Source: Acinetobacter sp. UBA801
GTDB lineage: Bacteria > Pseudomonadota > Gammaproteobacteria > Pseudomonadales > Moraxellaceae
Assembly (NCBI GenBank): GCA_002296655.1
Contig: DBIN01000042.1
Span: forward strand, 1-43,802
Direction of reading: 5' to 3'
DNA length: 43,802 nt
Each line of letters opens with the position of its first letter. Within the stretch, counting starts at the first letter, position 1. Below the pieces are notes generated by a model. It searched no databases. It was not told the DNA's origin and saw only the letters and a list, made by a program, of their open reading frames with translations. Of this stretch, positions 1 to 7,729 are shown piece after piece. The position numbers and the translations under genes were made by a program.

Positions 1-133
1 GAACGCTAAACAATAAACTTCAGACCCAATAGCCAACCTGTTAATAACTCATTTGGAACCAAGTAAGGCATTACATGCAAAGCATCAAGCAAAAGCAATG
101 TAACTAAGACCCGAACAAGTCCATAACAGTTGT
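1..133 (+). other. 23S-5S rRNA intergenic spacer (partial)
   Basis: No reading frame or tRNA is visible here. The stretch lies directly upstream of a complete 5S rRNA on the same strand, so it is read as the 3' part of the spacer after a 23S gene outside the window. That 23S gene is inferred from rRNA operon organisation, not seen. Confidence 0.6.
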
Positions 134-247
134 GCTGGCGACCATAGCAAGAGTGAACCACCTGATCCCTTCCCGAACTCAGAAGTGAAACCTCTTCGCG
201 CTGATGGTAGTGTGGGATTACCCATGTGAGAGTAAGTCATCGCCAGC
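134..247 (+). rRNA. rrf: 5S ribosomal RNA
   Basis: The ends pair (GCTGGCGAC at the 5' side with GTCATCGCCAGC at the 3' side), closing helix I. The conserved loop segments CCGAACTCAGAAGTGAAAC and GATGGTAGTGTGG are present in the right order. Length is about 114 nt, normal for gamma-proteobacterial 5S. A strong terminator follows 12 bases later, so this is the last gene of its rRNA operon. The exact ends could shift by one or two bases. Confidence 0.97.
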
Positions 248-259
248 TCATTATTCAAA

Positions 260-290
260 CACCCCCAACTAACGTTGGGGGTGTTTTTTT
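260..290 (+). terminator. rRNA operon terminator
   Basis: CACCCCCAAC pairs with GTTGGGGGTG across a TAAC loop and is followed by seven T. It is a classic intrinsic terminator closing the rRNA operon. Confidence 0.93.
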
Positions 291-338
291 ATGCAGATAA
301 AAAAAGATAGAGACTACTAAAAATAAAGAACACCAAAA

Positions 339-362
339 AAAACCATCAATGGATGGTTTTTT
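339..362 (-). terminator. Terminator of the dehydrogenase-like gene
   Basis: AAAACCATC and GATGGTTTT form a perfect 9-bp stem with a 3-nt loop. There are A and T runs on either side, so it can work in both directions. It lies just past the stop codon of the reverse-strand flavoprotein gene. Confidence 0.75.
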
Positions 363-386
363 AGATAAGCATTTTATTTTGTAATT

Positions 387-1769
387 TTAGCCAGCTTCCC
401 GCAGTTGTCTGCGTGCATGTTTAAATGCAGTTCTTAGGCCTTCCTCTAGGGTTGGATGGTAGAAGGGCTTATCTAAAATATCTTCAAGTGTAAGTTCCCC
501 ATCAATCATCCATGCAAGTAAATGCGCCATGTGTTCTGCTGCTTTGACAAACAGTTCTGCACCTAAGAGTTTATGGTTACTTGAATCAATATAGACTTCA
601 ATACCACCTTTATTTTTACCTAAAACTAAAGCACGACCTTGTTTTTCATAAGAAACAAAACCTGTTGTGAATGCAATATTCTGATCTTTTAGCTGTTTGT
701 AGCTTTGTCCTACAGTTGCCATTTCAGGTGAGCTAAACACAATTCCGATTGGTGTTAGTGTTTTTAAATTTTTTAGGTTTGGATAATTCAGACAATTGTG
801 CACAGCTTCACGGCCTTCATGTGCAGCTTCGTGCTGAATTGGTGTATTTGTATGGGCATCACCGACTACAAAAATAGCATGTTGCCCAAGTTGTTTGGTG
901 TAGGCATCAATCGGGAGGTGTTTTGAATTATTAAAGCTTTGATCTATATTTTCGAGTTGAAGTTGATCTAAATAGCTACGTCTACCTGTAGCAACCAGAA
1001 CGTAATCTGCAGTTAAGTTTTGCGTTTGTCCATCTTCTTGATACTCAAGTTGTACACCTTGCGCTGTTTTTTTAAGTTGTGTTGGCAAGGTTTCAAATTT
1101 AATGTTCAGTTCTTTGCTGAGTGTGTCTTGGGCAATTTTTTGTAGTTCAGGACTACTGAGAGAGCCTACTTTGCGACTACGTGCAAAAATAGTGGTATTT
1201 ACTCCTAAGCGCTGCATGGCTTGAGCTAATTCGATTGCAATCACACCGCTACCAATAACTGCTAAAGTCTGAGGTATTTTTTCCAATTCAAAAATTTGGT
1301 CTGATGTTATTAAGCGCTCCCCCAAAGCTTGTTTCCATGATTGGTCATAAGCAGGGGTAGAACCCACAGCTATAATAAAGGATTTCGCTTGATATCGTTG
1401 TCCATTGACTTGAATGGTACGGGCATCTACGAATGTCGCAAAGCCTGAAATTTTGTGGGATGTCTCCCAGCGATCTACATCTTTTTGTGTTGCTGCAGTA
1501 AAGCGATCACGTAATTTACGTACGTGTGACATGATTTTGGATGTATCAATTTTTGTATCTACATTAAGTGCAACCTCTTGTGCATGTTGAATGTCATGCA
1601 TGCGATTGGCACTGGAGATGAGAACTTTACTCGGCATACAACCCACACGGGCACAAGTGGTATCCCAAGGGCCGTGATTAATGATAAGTAGATTTTGGGT
1701 ATATTTAATGGCTTCTTTATAGGCGCTGATGCCGGCGGTGCCTGCACCAATGATAATGAGGTCGTACAT
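387..1769 (-). CDS. Dihydrolipoamide dehydrogenase-like FAD/NAD(P) disulfide oxidoreductase
   Basis: A 460-residue flavoprotein of the pyridine nucleotide-disulfide oxidoreductase class I family. The N-terminal FAD Rossmann motif is GAGTAG (about residues 8-13), the redox-active disulfide motif CARVGC lies at about 39-44, a second nucleotide-binding motif GSGVIA at about 173, the FAD-binding motif near VVGDAH at about 301, and the dimerisation domain ends with the HPTLEE catalytic His-Glu region. Members reduce lipoyl groups, mercury, glutathione or trypanothione-like disulfides using NAD(P)H. It stands alone, with no pyruvate or 2-oxoglutarate dehydrogenase subunits beside it, so it is probably not the main Lpd of a complex. 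The fold and active site are clear. The substrate is not. Confidence 0.85.
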   Translation of the reverse strand: MYDLIIIGAGTAGISAYKEAIKYTQNLLIINHGPWDTTCARVGCMPSKVLISSANRMHDIQHAQEVALNVDTKIDTSKIMSHVRKLRDRFTAATQKDVDRWETSHKISGFATFVDARTIQVNGQRYQAKSFIIAVGSTPAYDQSWKQALGERLITSDQIFELEKIPQTLAVIGSGVIAIELAQAMQRLGVNTTIFARSRKVGSLSSPELQKIAQDTLSKELNIKFETLPTQLKKTAQGVQLEYQEDGQTQNLTADYVLVATGRRSYLDQLQLENIDQSFNNSKHLPIDAYTKQLGQHAIFVVGDAHTNTPIQHEAAHEGREAVHNCLNYPNLKNLKTLTPIGIVFSSPEMATVGQSYKQLKDQNIAFTTGFVSYEKQGRALVLGKNKGGIEVYIDSSNHKLLGAELFVKAAEHMAHLLAWMIDGELTLEDILDKPFYHPTLEEGLRTAFKHARRQLREAG

Positions 1770-1805
1770 ATGTAATCTTAACTTATTAAATTTATTTAAA
1801 TCTAA

Positions 1806-1840
1806 TACAAAAAAGCCTCCATGTTGGAGGCTTTTTTGTA
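1806..1840 (-). terminator. Bidirectional terminator after the lipoprotein gene
   Basis: A 15-bp perfect inverted repeat (TACAAAAAAGCCTCC and its complement) encloses a 5-nt loop, with A and T runs built into the stem. It lies 18 bases past the stop codon of the reverse-strand lipoprotein gene and separates it from the downstream oxidoreductase gene. Confidence 0.9.
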
Positions 1841-1858
1841 TTCTTAGATTAACATTTA

Positions 1859-3039
1859 TTAGTATTTGATAGCACTTGGAGAGCTAAATTCTGTGATTAT
1901 ACCTGAAGCTGTATTTTTTGATTGGCCTGCATAGGTCACGCCATTAAGAACGTGTTTGAATTTTAAAATTGAATCTACTGCAGATTGTTTAAAGTCAAGA
2001 ATACTTGGACCTTCCAGGTAAATACTTCCGATAAACTCTTTAGCATTTAATGTTGGTTGCTCGTGTTCTACACGTGTCCCAGATATTGTTACACTCGGCA
2101 GGTTTAAAGTTTCAATGCTATTCAAAATCTTATATGTGCTTGGTGCAATGCCTAGCTCAGAATCGATGCGGAAGTTTACTGGTTCAGCAAAAGCTACGTT
2201 GGTATTATCATTAATTAATGTATTAAAACCAGAACCTGCTTCTGTTACATAATATTCACTATTGTCAGCTGTTTTAGGTACTTTATAGATACTGAGAGCA
2301 CCAATTACTGTGCTTTGAGTCGCTCCAACTTCTGTTACTGTTACTTTGAAATCGCTTGTTTCATTATTAATTAGAATAAAACGCTTCTGTAGTCCTGCAG
2401 TTTGTGCGAATGGGTATGAAAAAGCCCCTGAAATGGTAATGTCTTGTAAATTTTTTAGGTTATTTTCATTTTCAAAGATAAGTAAATATGTTTCACCATA
2501 ATAACTTTCTAAATTAGGTGTAATGTCAGTTGATTTTAAACGGATATTTGCTAAATCGTCTCCGATTGTTTGATCATATAGGTTATCTGTTGTGCCATTA
2601 TCAATAACAAAATCCCAATTATCGTATTTCGATCCTAGTAATTTATTAATATCATCACCTTTGAAAACATAGCAGGCGCGATTATCAATTTTACTTTCAT
2701 CAAAGCATTTTTCTTTGCGGTTTGTTGCTGCAAAAACTGTGAAGTCAACATTTCTAATATCTTGTGAGATTTTTAGGATACTTTGAGCATAAGCATCTAA
2801 CGCATGATCAACGTAACCCTTTTGTTCAGGATCTGCTTGTCCAAACAACGCAGCAGCTTCTGTTTTTAAAGAATCAAAAATCTTTTGTGTTTCAGCAGTT
2901 GTAGTATTTCCACCTGTTGGTGGTTGCGTAGGAGTGTTCGAGCCACCACCATTATTATAGTAGCCATCACTGCCACCGCCCCCACATGCGGTAAGTAAAC
3001 CAGTTAATGCTACTGCGAGCGTTCCTTTAAAAAATTCAT
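1859..3039 (-). pseudogene. Large exported lipoprotein, frameshifted in its signal peptide (possibly phase-variable)
   Basis: The long frame (1859 to about 3033) encodes a type II lipoprotein. In that frame the peptide reads FFKGTLAVALTGLLTAC followed by GGGGSDGYYNNGGGS, that is a hydrophobic segment, an LTAC lipobox, then a Gly/Ser/Thr/Pro-rich linker and a roughly 330-residue domain I do not recognise. The only sensible start, an ATG at 3037-3039 behind a GGGG ribosome-binding site, is one base out of frame and reaches a stop after nine codons. One extra T in the six-T run of the coding strand (3029-3034 on the plus strand) would give a continuous 393-residue protein beginning MNFFKGTL. No ATG, GTG or TTG exists in the lipoprotein frame between the upstream stop and the lipobox. 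As sequenced, the gene cannot make its signal peptide without slippage. The function is unknown; the sequence looks like a cell-envelope protein with beta-rich repeats. Confidence 0.8.
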
Positions 3040-3101
3040 TGTGTAATACCCCGAATTATATTGTTATTAACAAAAAATAATTTTGCAAAGATAGCATATA
3101 T

Positions 3102-3125
3102 TAAAAATGGCGCATATAGCGCCAT
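3102..3125 (-). terminator. Terminator of the DUF442/lipoprotein operon
   Basis: ATGGCGC and GCGCCAT form a perfect 7-bp stem with a 5-nt loop, followed on the reverse strand by five T. It lies 18 bases beyond the stop codon of the small lipoprotein gene. Confidence 0.8.
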
Positions 3126-3142
3126 AGGTTGAACAATAAAAA

Positions 3143-3247
3143 TTATAAACTGGTTCCCACACTCACACCCACCGTTGGACGTACTTGAATAGAACTACAC
3201 GCACTGAGAAACAAGACACACATTACTGCCAATAAAATTTTATTCAT
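3143..3247 (-). CDS. 34-residue lipoprotein
   Basis: A very short reading frame with all marks of a lipoprotein: MNKILLAVMCVLFLSAC is a compact signal peptide ending in an LSAC lipobox, followed by only 17 residues (SSIQVRPTVGVSVGTSL). Its ATG overlaps the stop of the upstream exported DUF442 gene by eight bases, so translation is probably coupled, and a terminator follows its stop. The function is unknown. Tiny lipoproteins of this kind are common in Acinetobacter-type genomes and are often missed. Position, lipobox and terminator together argue that it is real. Confidence 0.75.
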   Translation of the reverse strand: MNKILLAVMCVLFLSACSSIQVRPTVGVSVGTSL

Positions 3248-3662
3248 GCAACAAACCTTGAGATTTTGCCTGATGAAATAAAGCACTGGAACGAGCGCCA
3301 CTACGACAAATCATCAGAATGGGTTTTGGAAGCTCATTATAATATTTGGCAAATTCAAGAATATCTGTTTGAGAAATTTTACCGCTACTAACGGGTTGAT
3401 AAATCACACTGACCTGAGAATTTTCAGCAATATTGCGTAATTCGCTGACTTTGACCGCATTGCCAATCTCTTGATCAGGGCGGTTCACAATCACAGATTT
3501 AAAACCTTGTCGCATCAACTGTGAAAATTTGGCAGCATTCATCTGACCTGCAACACTGACTTGAGTATTTAAAGCCTGAGCATCGTTTTGAGCGTGACTC
3601 AACGAGATACTGCTGCAGATCAGAATACAGCAAAACACATGTTTGAGGATGTGTTTAGTCAT
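3240..3662 (-). CDS. Exported DUF442 / TIGR01244-type phosphatase-rhodanese fold protein
   Basis: A 140-residue paralogue of the adjacent upstream gene, with an added N-terminal signal peptide (MTKHILKHVFCCILICSSIS, cleavage probably after SHA). The mature part follows the DUF442 pattern: QLMRQGFKSVIVNRPDQE near its N-terminus and the active-site loop CRSGARS at about 119-125. The fold is that of dual-specificity phosphatases, with a rhodanese-like CX4R loop. The family is linked to sulfide or persulfide handling (beta-lactamase-hydrolase-like proteins). The start overlaps the stop of the cytosolic paralogue by eight bases, so the pair is one operon. The periplasmic location is inferred from the signal peptide, and the substrate is unknown. 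Confidence 0.82.
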   Translation of the reverse strand: MTKHILKHVFCCILICSSISLSHAQNDAQALNTQVSVAGQMNAAKFSQLMRQGFKSVIVNRPDQEIGNAVKVSELRNIAENSQVSVIYQPVSSGKISQTDILEFAKYYNELPKPILMICRSGARSSALFHQAKSQGLLHE

Positions 3663-3990
3663 CCAACAAATCCATTTGTTTAGCTAACTGAAATAAGTTG
3701 TTTGAGCGGTTACCTGTACGGCAGAACATCAACACAGGTTTTGGCAATTCATTATAGTGATTGGCAAATGCACGAACATCTAACTCGGTAATTTGACCAG
3801 ATACTACAGGCTGATAAACATAATCCAAACCTGCAGCACGTGCTGCTTCTTCAATTTGTGCACTAGTGGGCTGTTCAGGACCACCTTCCATATCTGGGCG
3901 GTTATTAATAATTGACTTAAAACCTTTCTCAAGTACCTGAGTTACATGCTCAGGACCAATTTGACCTGCAAAACCGACTTGTTCAGACAT
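3655..3990 (-). CDS. Cytosolic DUF442 / TIGR01244-type phosphatase-rhodanese fold protein
   Basis: A 111-residue protein beginning MSEQVGFAGQI, with the family motif FKSIINNRPDMEGG and the catalytic loop CRTGNRS near the C-terminus. The ATG at 3988-3990 is chosen because GGAGTG lies nine bases upstream. A GTG three codons earlier is also in frame but overlaps that ribosome-binding site. DUF442 proteins have a phosphatase-like fold and are found fused to persulfide dioxygenases or metallo-hydrolases, suggesting a role in sulfur transfer. It lacks a signal peptide, unlike the next gene, so the two copies appear to serve different compartments after a tandem duplication. Confidence 0.85.
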   Translation of the reverse strand: MSEQVGFAGQIGPEHVTQVLEKGFKSIINNRPDMEGGPEQPTSAQIEEAARAAGLDYVYQPVVSGQITELDVRAFANHYNELPKPVLMFCRTGNRSNNLFQLAKQMDLLDD

Positions 3991-4114
3991 GGGGAACACT
4001 CCATCATTTTATTCATGACAATATGCTTTATGATAGCATTAAGCAGATTCATGAGCTGAATGTTCTGAAATATTTATAACGACGATAACGATAAAATAAC
4101 GCAATGGAGCGCTT

Positions 4115-5014
4115 ATGCATTCCTATATGGTTGAGCCTTTATATGTCAAAAGTGATCATGAGGTGATTGCTGCAGACTTTTATCGCCCTAAATCTATAGA
4201 AAAACCCGCGGTGATTCTGATGGCGCATGGTCTGGCGGCCTTGCGTCATTTTAAATTGGTGCAATATGCACAACACTTTGCTCAGGCAGGCTATGCCGTG
4301 GTGCTATTTGATTATCGCTATTGGGGTGGAAGTACAGGGCGTCCACGTGAGTTGGTGTCCATAGAGGCGCAGTTAGATGACTGGCGCAGCATGATTTCAC
4401 ACATTGCAGAACGTAAATCCATTGATGCCAAACGTATGATTCTGTGGGGGACATCGCTCAGCGGTGGATATGTACTGAGTTTGGCCTCGCGCTTACACAA
4501 TATTGCCGCAGTCATGGTACAAGTGCCTTTTGTAGATGGTGCGGAAAGTGCCAAGTTGTATCCTTTACAGCAACTTCCGAAAGCTTTAAAAATTTCCAGT
4601 CAGGACTATATGGGAGCAAAGGTGGGCATGTCACCCAAAACACTGGCAGTGGTGGCGCAAAAAGAACTGTGTTTTTTTCCGACTACAGACAGTTATGCAG
4701 GTTATATGTCGATTGTGAACCCCGACCATTACTGGAGTGGGGAAATTCCTGCGCGGGTATTTTTTAATTTGATTCGTTATCGTCCCATTCAAGAAGTGCG
4801 GCAAATCAACATTCCTGTGTTATTTATTGCCGCACTGCGTGACAGCCTGATTCCAATTGAATCGAGTCGTGAAACGGCCACCAATATTGCGCCTTATGTG
4901 CAATATGAGGAGTGGGATATGCATCATTTCGATATTTATCATGGCGAATGGTTTAAAAAAGCCATTCAGACCCAATTAGAGTTTTTACAGCAACTGTTTG
5001 GAGTTAGTAAATGA
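4115..5014 (+). CDS. Alpha/beta hydrolase
   Basis: A 299-residue serine hydrolase fold protein. The oxyanion HG motif is in LMAHGLAALR (about 36-45). The nucleophile elbow is WGTSLSGG with Ser at about 114. The acid is probably the Asp of AALRDSLIP (about 245), and the His lies in the MHHFDIYHG segment near the C-terminus. The elbow reads GxSxS rather than GxSxG, a variation seen in some esterase and acyltransferase-like branches. No signal peptide, so it is probably cytosolic. A GGAG motif lies six bases before the ATG. Its stop overlaps the start of the thioredoxin gene (ATGA), so they are co-transcribed. The substrate is not deducible. Confidence 0.85.
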   Translation: MHSYMVEPLYVKSDHEVIAADFYRPKSIEKPAVILMAHGLAALRHFKLVQYAQHFAQAGYAVVLFDYRYWGGSTGRPRELVSIEAQLDDWRSMISHIAERKSIDAKRMILWGTSLSGGYVLSLASRLHNIAAVMVQVPFVDGAESAKLYPLQQLPKALKISSQDYMGAKVGMSPKTLAVVAQKELCFFPTTDSYAGYMSIVNPDHYWSGEIPARVFFNLIRYRPIQEVRQINIPVLFIAALRDSLIPIESSRETATNIAPYVQYEEWDMHHFDIYHGEWFKKAIQTQLEFLQQLFGVSK

Positions 5015-5442
5015 TAATTGTATGCCCTGAATGCGGTGCAAAAAACCGTGTACCTGAAGATAAATTATCTGCCAATCCTGCATGTGGGCAGTGTCATCAA
5101 GCGCTGATCCCACTTGCACCCATTGAATTAAATGAGCAAAATTTCAGTAATTTTATTCAAAATAGTGATTTACCTATTTTGATTGACCTTTGGGCGGACT
5201 GGTGTGGTCCTTGTAAAATGATGGCACCACATTTTGCAACAGTCGCTAAGCAAAATCCGCAGGTGGTGTTTGCCAAAATTGATACCGAAGCCAATCCACG
5301 TTTAAGCAGCGCGTTTCATGTGCGCAGTATTCCAACACTGGTATTGATGAATAAAAGCAATGAAATTGCTAGAATAAGCGGCGCGCTACGAGCGACTGAA
5401 TTACAACAGTGGTTGGATCAGCAACTCAACGCCCAGTCTTAA
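5011..5442 (+). CDS. trxC: Thioredoxin 2 (TrxC)
   Basis: A 143-residue thioredoxin with an N-terminal zinc-binding extension (Cys5, Cys8, Cys25, Cys28) and the active site WCGPC at 64-68. The later IPTLVLM segment holds the cis-proline of the thioredoxin fold. The four-cysteine extension separates TrxC from TrxA. It reduces protein disulfides in the cytosol, is re-reduced by thioredoxin reductase, and in the better studied species belongs to the oxidative-stress response. The start overlaps the hydrolase stop by four bases. Confidence 0.95.
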   Translation: MIIVCPECGAKNRVPEDKLSANPACGQCHQALIPLAPIELNEQNFSNFIQNSDLPILIDLWADWCGPCKMMAPHFATVAKQNPQVVFAKIDTEANPRLSSAFHVRSIPTLVLMNKSNEIARISGALRATELQQWLDQQLNAQS

Positions 5443-5484
5443 TGCACTGTTCGTGCTAATTTAATGCAAATGTCCGGAGTGAAC

Positions 5485-5913
5485 GTGTCAGATTCTCATG
5501 CAAAACCAGAGGGAGTGCTTTCCCTACAAACAATTGCCATGCCAGCAGATACCAACTGGAGTGGAGATGTCTTTGGAGGCTGGATCGTTTCTCAGATGGA
5601 TTTGGCAGGTGCGATTCATGCCGAGCGTTTTAGTAAAGGACGTTGTGCTACGATTTCCATTAACCAAATGACTTTTTTGGTGCCTGTAAAAGTGGGCGAT
5701 GTGATCAGTTGCTACACCAAAATTCTAAAAGTGGGCAATACCTCCATTCAAATGCAAATTGAAGTGTGGGATAGCCATGACGATTCACGTGAAGCTGTGC
5801 GCGTCACCGAAGGGGTATTTACCTTTGTTGCGGTTGACGTCAAAGGCTCAAAACGTCAGATACCTGAAGAAGCCAAACAGAAGTTTTTAGAAGCTCAGGC
5901 TAGGGGCTGTTGA
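5485..5913 (+). CDS. YciA-type acyl-CoA thioesterase (hotdog fold)
   Basis: A thioesterase of about 142 residues. The hotdog motif DTNWSGDVFGGWIVSQMDLA carries the conserved Asp of the YciA/acyl-CoA hydrolase family, and the CATISINQMTF strand follows. It hydrolyses acyl-CoA thioesters in the cytosol. The GTG at 5485-5487 is preferred because GGAG lies five bases upstream and the product then begins (M)SDSHAKPEG; two in-frame ATGs (5464, 5470) lie upstream. The last codons and the TGA stop lie inside the terminal repeat of a mobile repeat, so the residues RGC at the C-terminus are encoded by the inserted element. Confidence 0.88.
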   Translation: MSDSHAKPEGVLSLQTIAMPADTNWSGDVFGGWIVSQMDLAGAIHAERFSKGRCATISINQMTFLVPVKVGDVISCYTKILKVGNTSIQMQIEVWDSHDDSREAVRVTEGVFTFVAVDVKGSKRQIPEEAKQKFLEAQARGC

Positions 5914-6167
5914 CATTTCATAAATGGCTTGCGCTGTAGGCTAAAACTGAGCAGATCAGGCATGAAACGCAGGGAATAGCGAGACTATTGCCAAGTTTCA
6001 TAACGTAATCTGAGAAAGTTTTAGCCACAGCCTTTCAGGACAAGCATATTTTTTGCTGCTATTGCGTTATGTGCCAGTCATTTAGAATGACTAAATTTCC
6101 TGTCCCATGCCTTATATCAGCTAAAAATATGCGTCGTCGCAAACATAGACGAATTGTCAACAGACCC
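5903..6167. mobile_element. 265-bp MITE-like palindromic element
   Basis: The ends are imperfect terminal inverted repeats: the left end reads TAGGGGCTGTTGACATTTC and the complement of the right end TAGGGTCTGTTGACAATTC, 17 of 19 matching. TA lies at both outer edges (5901-5902 and 6168-6169), which could be a target duplication. Inside are nested perfect inverted repeats: GGCTAAAACT 5939-5948 with 6017-6026, GCATATTTTT 6044-6053 with 6123-6132, and a hairpin AGTCATT-TAG-AATGACT 6076-6092. No transposase frame fits. This is the form of a non-autonomous element moved in trans. The parent family is not identified. The left end supplies the last codons and stop of the thioesterase gene. Confidence 0.7.
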
Positions 6168-6181
6168 TAATCATCATAATT

Positions 6182-6213
6182 AAAAAATCCCAGCTCAGTA
6201 GCTGGGATTTTTT
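6182..6213. terminator. Bidirectional terminator between convergent genes
   Basis: AAAAAATCCCAGC pairs with GCTGGGATTTTTT around a TCAGTA loop. It lies between the converging thioesterase genes and can end transcription from both sides. Confidence 0.92.
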
Positions 6214-6232
6214 TATTGGAGAGAAACAAGTA

Positions 6233-6742
6233 TCAATCTTGTTTTTGCTTTAAATGTGCTTTCGACACCCATGCCCACAACATTTCACACTGAATCGGGG
6301 CTTCCCCTGATTCATCAATCACACTGACATTGACCAGCGTTTCGCCTTTGTCGGTGCTGTGCATGCGTTGTTGCTGTTCTGGGCTTAATGTAGCAATCGC
6401 TGTCATTGCACCTTGAGTCGGACGTTTAAAGTCCACTTTCAGGCTTTTAATCAGCACAATGGCACTATCTGGTACATTCATAGCCGTTACAAAACCTGTG
6501 GCAGTTTCGGCCAACAGTGTCATAGCACAGGCATGCACCTGTCCAATATGGTTCTGCATGGCTTTATGATTGGCAAGACTGACCACCACTTGTGATGGAG
6601 TTACTTCGTGATAGCGAATTTTCGCAGTGCCCACCATTGGTACGACACGACCAAAGGCTTGACTCAAAAGGCGGCTTTGAATGCCTTTCGGCAATTTTGA
6701 TGTTGCTTTGACCAGTTTGTTTAAGCGATTGGTTGGTGTCAT
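6233..6742 (-). CDS. DUF4442 / PaaI-like hotdog thioesterase
   Basis: A 169-residue single-domain hotdog protein. The central helix region NHIGQVHACAMTLLAETATG resembles the catalytic helix of the PaaI/DUF4442 thioesterases, followed by beta strands around IVLIKSLKVDFKRPTQG. Likely a cytosolic acyl-CoA or acyl-carrier thioesterase. It ends 20 bases from a bidirectional terminator, and its start lies just 12 bases downstream of the yajQ stop, so the two are probably one operon. The substrate is not deducible. Confidence 0.8.
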   Translation of the reverse strand: MTPTNRLNKLVKATSKLPKGIQSRLLSQAFGRVVPMVGTAKIRYHEVTPSQVVVSLANHKAMQNHIGQVHACAMTLLAETATGFVTAMNVPDSAIVLIKSLKVDFKRPTQGAMTAIATLSPEQQQRMHSTDKGETLVNVSVIDESGEAPIQCEMLWAWVSKAHLKQKQD

Positions 6743-6754
6743 GACATCCTCAAA

Positions 6755-7243
6755 TTAATCTTTAAAGTTGTTAAATTGCAGCGGCAGACCAAATTGTTGC
6801 TCTTTCAAGAACGCCATGACTTGTTGCAATGTATCGCGTTTCTTGTCGGTTACACGAATTTTGTCACCCTGAATAGAAGATTGCACTTTAATGCCACTGT
6901 CTTTAATGGCTTTGTTAATTTTTTTTGCGGTATCTGAGTCAAGACCATCTTTAAGTTTGATCACTTGAATCACATTTTTACCTGATGCGGTCATTTTTTG
7001 AGGGTCAAGTGCTTGAATGTCGACTTTACGCTTATAGAAGTGATTTTCGAGCATGGTATACACTTGCTCACATTGGAAATCACTTTCAGTGGAGATTTTA
7101 ATCTCTTTGTTTTTTTCATTGAGGTCGATAGAAACGTCCTGACCACGAAAATCGAAACGAGTACCGATTTCTTTTTGTGTGTTTTGAACCGCATGATTCA
7201 CTTCAAAAAGTTCTAATTCAGAAACAATATCGAAAGAAGGCAT
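6755..7243 (-). CDS. yajQ: YajQ family nucleotide/c-di-GMP-binding protein
   Basis: A 162-residue protein starting MPSFDIVSELE, the typical YajQ N-terminus, with the conserved NTQKEIGTRFDFRG and the C-terminal KKRDTLQQVMAFLK segment. YajQ proteins have two ferredoxin-like folds. Some bind cyclic di-GMP and act with a transcription factor, while the E. coli protein was first described as nucleotide-binding. The frame stays open 19 codons further upstream, but that extension lies outside the conserved protein, so the start at 7243 is chosen, with an AAAGG motif upstream. Given the YfiN-type cyclase at 41944, it may be one of this cell's c-di-GMP effectors (inference). Confidence 0.92.
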   Translation of the reverse strand: MPSFDIVSELELFEVNHAVQNTQKEIGTRFDFRGQDVSIDLNEKNKEIKISTESDFQCEQVYTMLENHFYKRKVDIQALDPQKMTASGKNVIQVIKLKDGLDSDTAKKINKAIKDSGIKVQSSIQGDKIRVTDKKRDTLQQVMAFLKEQQFGLPLQFNNFKD

Positions 7244-7335
7244 AATGAAGACCTTTGCAAATGGAAACAATATCTGAGATGCTAGGGATGTTTTCTTCAT
7301 TTGCCAAGTGTTGTTTTACATCAAAGGAGTGCGCA

Positions 7336-7650
7336 ATGATCCGTAAACAAGAAATTACAACATTTGAGTTCCCAGCTGACGCGATTATCTGGGATGTACG
7401 TGATGCAAGTGCTTATGCCGAAGCTCATGTTAAAGGTGCTGTGAATCAGCCAATTAACGATCTATCAGCAGAGAGCCTCACTCAGGTGTCGGCGGATCAA
7501 CCCATTTACATTTTATGTGGTGGCGGAAGTAAAGCCCCACGTGCAGCGGAAAAACTAGAAGGTTTGGACAGCTCACGTGAGTATGTGGTTTTAATGGGTG
7601 GTACACGTGCTGCGCGTGATGCAGGCATGCCTTTGGAACAAGGTCACTAA
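7336..7650 (+). CDS. Single-domain rhodanese-like protein
   Basis: A 104-residue rhodanese domain: IIWDVRDASAYAEAHVKGAVNQPI is the conserved N-terminal half, and the active-site loop CGGGSKAPRAAEKL carries the persulfide-forming Cys. It transfers sulfane sulfur in the cytosol; the acceptor is unknown. The ATG at 7336 is chosen because AAAGGAG lies seven bases upstream; the frame extends 27 codons further but without rhodanese homology. Divergent from yajQ, with a terminator 18 bases past its stop. Confidence 0.88.
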   Translation: MIRKQEITTFEFPADAIIWDVRDASAYAEAHVKGAVNQPINDLSAESLTQVSADQPIYILCGGGSKAPRAAEKLEGLDSSREYVVLMGGTRAARDAGMPLEQGH

Positions 7651-7667
7651 GTATCATCAATATGAAG

Positions 7668-7690
7668 AAAGCGCCGCAAGGCGCTTTTTT
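7668..7690 (+). terminator. Terminator of the rhodanese gene
   Basis: AAAGCGCC-GCAA-GGCGCTTTTTT: a short GC-rich stem with a stable GCAA tetraloop followed by six T. Confidence 0.92.
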
Positions 7691-7729
7691 GTTGGGTATC
7701 TTTTTATTGTAGTCCGCTATAAGTAAGCG

